Assembly: GCF_000224145.3 (NCBI RefSeq)
Contig: NW_004190443.2
Coordinates: 1-64,000, forward strand
Direction: 5' to 3'
DNA: 64,000 nt
DNA from: Ciona intestinalis
Taxonomy: Eukaryota; Chordata; Ascidiacea; Phlebobranchia; Cionidae
Part shown: piece after piece, positions 58,001 through 64,000 of the stretch
Layout: each line of letters starts with the position of its first letter
Position numbering within the stretch: position 1 is the first letter of the stretch
Position numbers and translations under genes: made by a program
Notes under the pieces: generated by a model
Database searches by the model: none
The model's input: the letters and a program-made list of their open reading frames with translations, nothing else
Told to the model about the DNA's origin: nothing

Positions 58001-61000
58001 AAACAACGCGGCCACAGTAACCCACAATCTACAGTTGACGAGTTCTTCCGAAGTTTGATGGAAATTGTCCCAAAAACTACACGAGAAAAAGTTGAAAAGA
58101 AAACGTTTCATAAAGTAAGTGGGAGTTGTGTATGGGCTTGTTATGCCAGGAATGATTTTTAATATATTAGCAGCTATTTGGTTTTTAAACTTTGGTGGTA
58201 ACTTTAGATCACATTGAGGCATCTCTATCTATACAGAATATAAAACAAAAATTCGGAATAAAAAGTTTTTGACAAATTTCTAAAAAAACACATAAAACCA
58301 AATTTCATTAAAAAACATTTTTCAGTTATCAATCGATGACGACATTGAATCCGGCATCGAAGTTTCATCGGATGGGGACATTCCCCAATACGGGAATGAT
58401 GATCATGATCACAAGGTAGAAATAACAATTAACATAATTATTGTTTTGCAAAAATATCACAGCTTATAATCACAGACAGGTCTAGATTGATAAAATTCAT
58501 AAAACGTTTCCGTTCCTTCTTTTTGTAAGTTAACTTAAATAAGTCGTGAAATAACGATGTTTCAATGCGCTGCATATCTGGTAAAGATATATTTAGTTGG
58601 ACTTCCTTATGTAAATTCCTGGATACCTGTATTTGTAAGTTCAAACTAAGTTCTTGTATCATTTCAATCACCTCGCCTCTAACCCAGAGGTTATGGGTTC
58701 AAGTCATATCGCTGCTACCATTGTGGGCTTGTGTTAAAAATAGGAAATTAAAACCTACCGCTTTAATCATTCTATTTGAATAAGAGACTGACGATGCCAT
58801 TTGGGCGAAATATATTTCTCTATTAATAACTAGTGGTTGGACTTGATTTTTGTTTGTTACGTTTTCGTAGCACCAGATCATTGCTACTACTTTCATGTTA
58901 TATTTTACAACTTAATGCGCACAACACACACAGCACACAAGTCACCACAGTGAAGACACCATCAGTGAATCTTCCAGAAATACCAATGACGTAGACAACC
59001 AGCCAACCAAGGAGCAACTTCTCGTGGAAAACGACATCAAAGAATTTGAAGAGACAACTAAACTGCAACATTACAGGTGCTTTGGTGTTTGAACAGGGAC
59101 TAAAAGTTTTTAAACACCTTTTTTGATCAAATATTTGCTGTTATGTTAGTATTAAGACAGCTGCTGTGTGTGTATAGCTTTGCCGATATTTCACTTTTGG
59201 TGTCACATAACGACTTTTGTTTTCATGTTGTTTTTTTTCTGGCCAGTTTCAATACAAACATGACAACCCATATGTAAGATACGATTTTTTTTCGAAAATG
59301 TTTAAAAACTAAAACTGTCTTTAATGATGGCAGAAGTGATAAATTACCAAATTTCAACATTTATTTAAAAGATTTATCATAAGTGTAATTGCATAAACAT
59401 TTTTATCTCATATTTTTGTGTCATAAAATTTTGCTGTGTCATAGTTTCATGGATGACACAGACGATGAATTCGATGACTCAGCATCGATGACATCATCGT
59501 TTTACGAAGTATGCGAAGACTACACACCGACAGAAGTTTCCGTTCCTTCGAATACCCCACTTAAGTTACAAGGAATACCTTACACTGGTGGGTAGCTTAT
59601 TGTTAATTGATCACATCTTGCTTTGTTTTAATATAAGTCTAACAGCCATATTTAATAACGTTTATAGTAGGGTGGGGTAAGATGGGACATGTCTTAATTC
59701 CCATTTCCCCCCCAATTTGGTTGCAACTAATGAATATTTACAGAATTATATAATCCTCGCGACTCCTAAAAGTGTTGGTAATTGTTTAAAACGCGAAATA
59801 TTGGATTTATTCTAACGACGTCCCATCTTAGTGATCTTACCCTACAGTTTTTATTCATTTCAAACAAAGTATTATTAATATTGTTTGTAGATTAAATTAT
59901 TTATATTCTCACCAGGTCCTCTAATGGGAACATTATTTGCCAAACTTGATCAAATGATCAGCAATTCACTTTATGAGAATTTATTACTGACTGGTATTAT
60001 AACAAGATTAGCTACCTACCCCCAACCATTGTTGAGGTCGTTCCTACTTAATACACAGATGGTTTTCCATCCTTCGGTGAGGTCGTTATACCAGGTATGT
60101 GTGTGTAATATGTTTATAACTTATAACATTGTAAGGGGCATGAGACGTATAAAGCTACCACGTTTCTCCCTTGGTTAGAAGCAGGCGCCCAACCATGCAC
60201 CAATGTATAGTTTGGGTTTTAAACATTGTTTTAAAAAAAATTAAATCACATTAAACAATCTAAGTTTAAAAATTAATAATAATAAAGTTGTTTTGTTAAC
60301 TTGAAAAAATTGCCAACATATAGTTTTATATCTCATGCAAATCTCGTTTAACGCGATATTTTGTAATAAATACGCTGTAGTGCAGTTGGTTAGCGTGCCT
60401 GCCTTTTATAGAGAGGTTACGGGTTCAAGTCTCATCGCTGCTACTATCGTGGGCGTATATATCCTTGGGCAAGACACTTAATGGCAATTTCTTCAACCCA
60501 GTGGTCAATAATAAGTTGTCCAAATTATTAGCCATTCATAAAAAAAGTTCATGTAAACAAACTCCTACAAAGTAACACACAGGGTAACACACAGGTGCAA
60601 GTTTTATAAAACAGAACACCCGTGTTATAACAACTGTACCACGGCCTCTGATATAAGTTTATCACAACTTAAATATAAATCATTAATATCATAAGATGCA
60701 TCACAGGTGTTAAACAGTGCACGCAACAAGATCAACAATTACGCCAAAGAAGTTTCCGACTTTACGATCCTTGTTCGTCGCGCACAGAAATATCTCCTCG
60801 CTCGTGGCACTCTACCGCTATCTGGTGACGCACGTAGTCGAAATATTGTCCGAGAAAAACCAATGCCGGTTCCTAAAGGTTTGTCTTTTTGTTATATGCT
60901 GGTGGTTGAAACTTTTTAGGAAATATTCACCCACAAAGTAACATACGTTGTAATAAGGCACGAGGTGTATGAAACAGAACACCCGTGTTATAACGACTGT

Positions 61001-62056
61001 GTTGCTCCACCATGCAAGGATAAACAAGTTACATACGTGGTAACTTGTAAGCGGGCACGAGGTGTATGAAACAGAACACCCGTGTTATAACAGCTGTCGT
61101 TGCCCCCCATGCGAGGATAAATAAGTTACATACGTGGTAACTTGTAAGCGGGCATGAGGTGTATTAAACAGAACACCCGCGTTATAACGACTTTCGTTTC
61201 CCCGCCATGCGAGGATAAATAAGTTACATACGTGGTAACTTGTAAGCGTGCACGAGGTGTATGAAACAGAACACCCGTATTATAACGACTGTCGTTGCCA
61301 ACACAAGATGCCATCTATTCACTTTTCACTTTTTTAATAAACTTATGATTGAGAAACATTGTATTATTTTATGGTAGTAATACAAATAGGTGGTACCATA
61401 CATCAATTATTTTTCGAGGTTAAATACCTTTCCTTTATTTAGTGAAAACGAAAACGCTTGGAGACATGTTTGTGAGAAGGAAAGAAAGAAAAAGGAAACC
61501 GCTTCTTCCAAAACTTGAATCACTTTTAGAGGTAAACATTGTATTGATATTATATGTATATGTTGTTGCTGCCATGTGTATGTATTATGAGTGTGAGAAG
61601 GATTGTTCTGCATTTTGTTTTACAATATTAAAGGTCTTAGATTTTTCTACCATACAATGAGACTTCATGAGGGTTTGCTGTTAAGTGTCTTTTTCAAAAA
61701 GCGTAATGGTGGCAGCATCGAGCCTTAAACCCATAACCGCTGCGCTATAGTCATGCGTGCTAACCACTGTGCCATCTATTTTGACCGTGTATTATGCAAA
61801 ATTGAATCTACAGCGACGAGATAGATCAGCGAGTTCAGCGTCAACTACGGACGCCAAACCTCATCCGTCAGACGGCGCTGCTGAGTCGGGTTCGTTGTTT
61901 TACGTGAAACAGCGTGTGCAAGAAAGAGAACGAGAGCAACGGAAAATGAGAGAATTAAAAACGAAGAACGCTGTGTATGCGTGCATCGTATTGGCTGAAT
62001 TTCTCAAAGAGCTAGCAGCAGTTGCACAAGAACATGCGGTTTCTAATATCTTGTAA
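46086..62056 (+). CDS. fhip1: FHF complex subunit HOOK-interacting protein 1 (FAM160A/FHIP1)
   Basis: FHIP binds FTS and Hook to link dynein to early endosomes. Twenty-three exons: 46086-46196, 47110-47260, 47597-47709, 48087-48193, 48727-48885, 50081-50192, 50750-50908, 51211-51297, 52212-52379, 53012-53091, 53469-53655, 54067-54256, 55958-56119, 56433-56510, 56878-57453, 57999-58114, 58326-58415, 58934-59076, 59445-59587, 59916-60094, 60707-60878, 61443-61531, 61814-62056; phases close to 1,204 aa. N-terminus MSWLKKKLTGRD. Hallmarks: VHREGSVGQQARDALL, VLATGLSGLYSTLP, NSFEFCNSVIEVAHP, TTAYLNLFLRSV, LLRSFLLNTQMVFHPSVRSL, and C-terminal KNAVYACIVLAEFLKELAAV. All match human FHIP1A. Human is ~1,040 aa; the excess is mostly exon 15, with a His-rich pentad repeat (~684-770), and acidic exons 16-19. 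An alternative copy of exon 1 lies upstream at 44933. Confidence 0.96.
46235..46690 (-). mobile_element. Four SINE terminal units plus body start
   Basis: Four tandem units, the first shortened, then GTATGGCTGACAATTTAAAC. FHIP1 intron 1. Confidence 0.88.
48432..48653 (-). mobile_element. MITE, complete
   Basis: GTGGGTAAGATGGGATACCG to CATCTTACCCCACAGTACTA; both ends are of the same (AGTACTGTGG) type. FHIP1 intron 4. Confidence 0.88.
49061..49575 (+). repeat. ~130-bp tandem repeat, four copies
   Basis: Four direct copies containing AATCTGGGGTGACATTG, at ~49071, 49202, 49332 and 49462, in FHIP1 intron 5. Copies 2-4 are almost identical, so the array is young. A single inverted copy lies at ~3390-3540. 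Confidence 0.92.
49784..50035 (-). mobile_element. SINE, head truncated
   Basis: One unit, T-run, body (GACAACTCGTTAGTGACCAC, CTTGCCCAAGGACACATACC). FHIP1 intron 5, 45 bp from exon 6. Confidence 0.85.
50988..51154 (-). mobile_element. MITE
   Basis: CTGTGGGGTAAGATGGGATA to CCCATCTTACCCCAACCTTAC; FHIP1 intron 7. Confidence 0.88.
52676..52813. mobile_element. PIF/Harbinger-like MITE, 138 bp
   Basis: Ends AGGTGGCTGTACACAGTATC and its inverted match (GTACAGCCACCT), flanked by TTA on both sides (52673-52675, 52814-52816). A 3-bp TTA duplication is typical of PIF/Harbinger. In FHIP1 intron 9. Confidence 0.82.
53278..53440 (+). mobile_element. SINE terminal units, two, second degraded
   Basis: ACTTGTAAGCGGGCACTAGG..GTTATAAC, then a partial second unit; FHIP1 intron 10. 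Confidence 0.8.
53838..54032 (+). mobile_element. MITE, GGGGAAGA subfamily
   Basis: Complete copy ending 35 bp before FHIP1 exon 12. Confidence 0.9.
54681..55369. mobile_element. Non-autonomous hAT-like DNA transposon
   Basis: Ends TAGGGATGGGC and GCCCATCCCTA are inverted repeats, flanked by an exact 8-bp target duplication GTTAACCG (54673-54680 and 55370-55377). The 8-bp duplication and the terminal sequence fit the hAT superfamily. Sub-terminal regions are rich in GAATCCGAATA-type repeats. The centre is a 125-N gap, so an internal gene cannot be excluded, though total length (~690 bp) argues against it. In FHIP1 intron 12. Confidence 0.88.
55112..55236. other. Assembly gap, 125 N
   Basis: Falls inside the hAT-like element. 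Confidence 1.
55527..55662. mobile_element. Second copy of the GGCACCAAAC element
   Basis: Shares with 24356-24488, in inverse order, GGGTGGGCAGG at one end and TGCCCACCGTGCCACCCCAG near the other. In FHIP1 intron 12. Confidence 0.55.
56667..56855 (+). mobile_element. Two SINE terminal units
   Basis: Direct tandem with TACATTTATTCATAATAAAC after it; ~20 bp from the exon 15 acceptor. A further fragment lies at ~56325-56395. Confidence 0.85.
57073..57327 (+). repeat. Coding minisatellite in FHIP1: 17 pentads D-x-T-H-x
   Basis: A 15-bp unit, mostly in 30-bp pairs encoding DTTHHDATHR, repeated without a break for ~255 bp inside exon 15. Variants are limited to DTAHH, DTAHR and ETTHY. The block lacks stops in other frames on both strands, which produces long spurious frames (Met/Ile/Ser- and Leu/Ile-rich). 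Confidence 0.97.
57505..57600 (+). mobile_element. SINE head and early body fragment
   Basis: GGTTCAAAGCCTC box B, GTTGCTACCATTGTGG and CCTTGGGCAAAACACTTA; tail lost. Confidence 0.75.
57621..57796 (+). repeat. Intronic ~175-bp duplicate, copy 1
   Basis: ATAAGGGGCATGAGACGTAT..ACCATGCACCAATGTATAGT matches 60121-60298 with few changes; both lie in FHIP1 introns (15 and 20). Confidence 0.88.
57770..57965 (+). repeat. Degenerate ~60-bp tandem repeat
   Basis: Four loose copies of AATAATAAAGTTGTTTTAGT separated by A-runs, in FHIP1 intron 15. Confidence 0.65.
58665..58740 (+). mobile_element. SINE head fragment
   Basis: CACCTCGCCTCTAACCCAGA, GGGTTCAAGTC and CTACCATTGTGGGC; stops where a segment with the spliced-leader match begins. 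Confidence 0.75.
58769..58784 (+). other. Exact match to the Ciona trans-splicing leader
   Basis: ATTCTATTTGAATAAG is, from memory, the 16-nt spliced leader added to many Ciona mRNAs. Here it is followed by AGACTG, not a GT donor, so this is not an SL RNA gene. It lies in FHIP1 intron 17, next to a SINE head fragment. Confidence 0.55.
59663..59850 (+). mobile_element. MITE
   Basis: AGTAGGGTGGGGTAAGATGG to a doubled right end (CATCTTAGTGATCTTACCCTAC). FHIP1 intron 19. Confidence 0.88.
60121..60298 (+). repeat. Intronic ~175-bp duplicate, copy 2
   Basis: Same orientation as copy 1. Contains AGAAGCAGGCGCCCAACCAT, which resembles the end of a tRNA-SINE head in reverse, so it may be a SINE-derived unit. 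Confidence 0.85.
60362..60660 (+). mobile_element. SINE, complete
   Basis: Head (ACGCTGTAGTGCAGTTGGTT), box B GGGTTCAAGTCTC, body (CCTTGGGCAAGACACTTAAT, CCAGTGGTCAATAATAAGTT) and one terminal unit. FHIP1 intron 20. Confidence 0.87.
60925..61310 (+). mobile_element. Four SINE terminal units
   Basis: Four direct ~105-bp copies, very similar to each other, in FHIP1 intron 21. Confidence 0.9.
61685..61790 (-). mobile_element. SINE head and early body
   Basis: TAATGGTGGCAGCATCGAGC..GTGCTAACCACTGTGCC, ending ~20 bp before FHIP1 exon 23. Confidence 0.75.
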
Positions 62057-62149
62057 TATTACGAATGTTTCTTATACCTTCAACCTATCTTTATTAACCA
62101 CATTATTTCTTCTATATGATGGATTGCAATCGTGTTTTTAATAGTTTTA

Positions 62150-62328
62150 TAGTAAGGTGGGGTAAGATGGGACATTTTCATTCTGTTTACTTGTTCCATT
62201 TGGTTTTTAACAAGTATTTACAGAACCGTAGCCACGTGACTCTAAAATAGCGTTGTTAGTTGTTAAAAACACGTTTAGGAAATATTGGTTTAGGTGCTAA
62301 CGGTATCCCATCTTACCCCACAGTACTA
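62150..62328 (+). mobile_element. MITE between FHIP1 and TLR
   Basis: AGTAAGGTGGGGTAAGATGG to CATCTTACCCCACAGTACTA. The two genes converge here. Confidence 0.9.
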
Positions 62329-62689
62329 TATTGCCGAATAACTGCTGTTTTATGAGTTTTACTCGACTTTTAACGCACACAACCACACAGAGACATTATT
62401 ACTTGTTTTAAGGCTATTTATTATTTATCGCTACAATCCCTAAGCGTTGTGCCTTAGCCCCGAAAGCTATGCATGTGACATTTGTGCAAGGTACTGTACG
62501 CCTATAAGCTCAACTACTATGTGTCGTGGTTAAATAGCATTTATTTTACATTGGTACGACATGCACCGATACTTTAATTGAGTCAATACATTAAACCATA
62601 AACATACTTGAATAATACAGGTATACGGTAAAGCTACGAGGAAAAAAAACTTGTATATTTGAAATTGCTTAGTTAGACTTGGGTTTTAT

Positions 62690-62875
62690 GTTTGCTACCA
62701 TTGTGGACGCATGTGTCCTTTGGCAAGACACTTGACGACAATTCTTTTGGGTTGTCTAAATTGTCAGCCATACATTGCAAAAAAATCAACCACAAAAATT
62801 ACACACAAGGTACCAGTGCGGTAACTCGTAAGCGGGCACGAGGTGGAAACAGAGAACAAAACAGGTCACATTCAT
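62690..62875 (+). mobile_element. SINE, head truncated
   Basis: GCTACCATTGTGGACGCATG, body, shortened unit, ending CACATTCATCC beside the TLR 3' end. Confidence 0.82.
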
Positions 62876-62912
62876 CCATCTCCTACACAACGCCAACCAG
62901 GCTTTTATTTGT

Positions 62913-64000
62913 TTATTTTGCAAGACTTCGCCTCAGCTTCATCCAGAACGATGGACGATCCGCTACATCGGTCGGCCAAACCAACCAAGCGTTTCTCCTC
63001 ACACCTAATACTGGGAGTCGTTCAACGCCAACTAAACTTTCACCGTGTCGTTTCAAATAAACAACGATCAAAGATTCCGCCGATCGCTCACTGTTTCGCC
63101 ACATCTCAGATACCATGGACAGTTCAAACCTTGTCCAGCTGTTGGCTACGTAGTCCTTGGACAGAATGACCAACGCGTGTTTGCTTAATCTTAAATTATT
63201 AGCAGCTGAAACCATTTTTGGACAACCGGGTTTAAAATCACGGGAAGGAAAGCAAAGTTTCATGGGAGTTAGTTCGTATGGCGGGTTCTCGATAGCGCAA
63301 AGTAGCTGCCGCACCACCCACGCTTCGTCCACTGAATCAGGAACGCAAGATATATAAGCCTGGTATTCATAAACGTCGCTTCTATTCCTTGGTAATGCTT
63401 TATGGTAGGAAACTTTCGATTTGATCATCTCATACCAAAACAAAGCTTGGAATCTTACCGAGAAACCAAATACAGCACAAGCAGTTGAAAGTAACAAACA
63501 GCCGAGAACTATACCGACAATTTTGGTTGCTTTCTTCCAGCATAATGCTTCTGAATCCCATTCTATAATATCAACATAACTACGACTACTGTGTAGAAAG
63601 CAAGTGACGTTTCTTAATAATATGCGACTTCTGCCCACTGTTAAATATAAGTTGTCTATGATCCATTGTTGAAACGGTATAATGTCACAATTGCAAAGGA
63701 ATCTGTTGTTTTCAATGTCAAGGGACCTGAGATTTACAAGCGAAGAAAACGTGGCAGGATCCAGGACACGGATTTGATTCCCGCGAAGATTTAGTTCCTC
63801 CAGCAAATGGTTTGTTTGGAAAATATCTTTTTCTAAACCTGTAATCTTGTTATAAGATACATCAAGAAGTCGCAAATGAACAGAACCAGTAAAAGCAGAG
63901 GATGAAATGCTTCTAATGTTGGAACGAATGAAGTAAAGTTGTTTTACCATTAACCCTGAGAACATGATGCCCGTGTTCAATCCTTGCTCGATGTTTAGAA
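62913..64000 (-). CDS. tlr: Toll-like receptor, 3' part
   Basis: C-terminal 362 codons of a Toll-like receptor; the frame is open to the right edge, so the start is outside. Order: two or three LRRs (LRLLDVSYNKITGLEKDIF, LEELNLRGNQIRVLDPATF, LRSLDIENNRF), an LRRCT cap (LCNCDIIPFQQWI, then C in NVTC and ALC), a membrane segment (KIVGIVLGCLLLSTACAVFG) and a cytoplasmic TIR domain. TIR box 1 is YQAYISCVPDS (usually YDAFVSYS), box 2 CFPSRDFKPGCP (RDxxPG kept) and box 3 the FW of SFWMKLRRSLA. It should detect microbial ligands and signal through MyD88-type adaptors. AATAAA overlaps the TAA stop (62917-62912), with another just after. Ciona is known for two hybrid-function TLRs; which one this is cannot be told. 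Confidence 0.95.
   Translation of the reverse strand, partial: LNIEQGLNTGIMFSGLMVKQLYFIRSNIRSISSSAFTGSVHLRLLDVSYNKITGLEKDIFQTNHLLEELNLRGNQIRVLDPATFSSLVNLRSLDIENNRFLCNCDIIPFQQWIIDNLYLTVGRSRILLRNVTCFLHSSRSYVDIIEWDSEALCWKKATKIVGIVLGCLLLSTACAVFGFSVRFQALFWYEMIKSKVSYHKALPRNRSDVYEYQAYISCVPDSVDEAWVVRQLLCAIENPPYELTPMKLCFPSRDFKPGCPKMVSAANNLRLSKHALVILSKDYVANSWTRFELSMVSEMWRNSERSAESLIVVYLKRHGESLVGVERLPVLGVRRNAWLVWPTDVADRPSFWMKLRRSLAK

Noticed and set aside
58769-58830. Functional spliced-leader RNA gene
   Set aside because: The leader match is not followed by a GT donor or an Sm-type site, so it can only be a fossil or chance match.

Overview
The window is compact, AT-rich, intron-rich animal DNA, almost certainly from a sea squirt of the genus Ciona. 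The reasons are chordate genes with many short exons, about 30 copies of a short inverted-repeat element (MITE) whose ends read GGTGGGGTAAGATGGGA, a tRNA-headed composite SINE, and a perfect 16-base match to the Ciona trans-splicing leader as I remember it. The genus is an inference; no database was searched. Three runs of N mark assembly gaps (15571-15620, 45098-45147, 55112-55236). I saw no retrovirus-like, LTR or Polinton fossils.

Layout, left to right: (1) 144-2935, minus: a secreted protein of fibronectin type II modules followed by thrombospondin type 1 modules, running off the left edge. (2) 3676-13504, plus: a KIBRA/WWC orthologue in 12 exons with two WW domains, coiled coil and Ser/Thr-rich tail; it ends without the C2 and aPKC-binding half of vertebrate KIBRA. 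(3) 13.7-22.5 kb: repeat-rich, with an orphan minus exon (15927-16137), intronless ribosomal protein L14 (minus) and a minus gene with an arabinofuranosidase-B-like beta-trefoil plus a Thr-rich mucin-like tail. (4) 22817-23959, plus: intronless FEN1. (5) 24532-25904, plus: a small acidic protein I do not recognise. (6) 26694-43027, plus: SNAPC1 in 13 exons, with the whole FoxH gene (35686-38756, three coding exons, same strand) nested in its sixth intron; SNAPC1 has a long basic/acidic tail with an AT-hook and a novel-looking C-terminal globular segment. (7) 44.9-62.06 kb, plus: FHIP1 (FAM160A family, FTS-Hook-FHIP dynein adaptor complex) in 23 exons, with a duplicated first exon and an expanded 17-pentad His-rich coding repeat. 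(8) 62913-64000, minus: the 3' end of a Toll-like receptor (LRRs, LRRCT, membrane segment, TIR).

The genes form no single pathway: they cover polarity/Hippo signalling (KIBRA), translation (RPL14), DNA replication (FEN1), snRNA transcription (SNAPC1), Nodal/Activin-Smad transcription (FoxH), endosome transport (FHIP1) and innate immunity (TLR). The most notable points are the same-strand nesting of FoxH inside SNAPC1, the tail domain on SNAPC1, the shortened KIBRA, the His-rich repeat and first-exon duplication in FHIP1, a spliced-leader fossil in an FHIP1 intron, and a SINE family whose terminal ~105-bp unit is multiplied one to four times. Splice junctions were placed by eye using GT/AG, reading phase and family similarity; phases close across all exons of KIBRA, FoxH, SNAPC1 and FHIP1.
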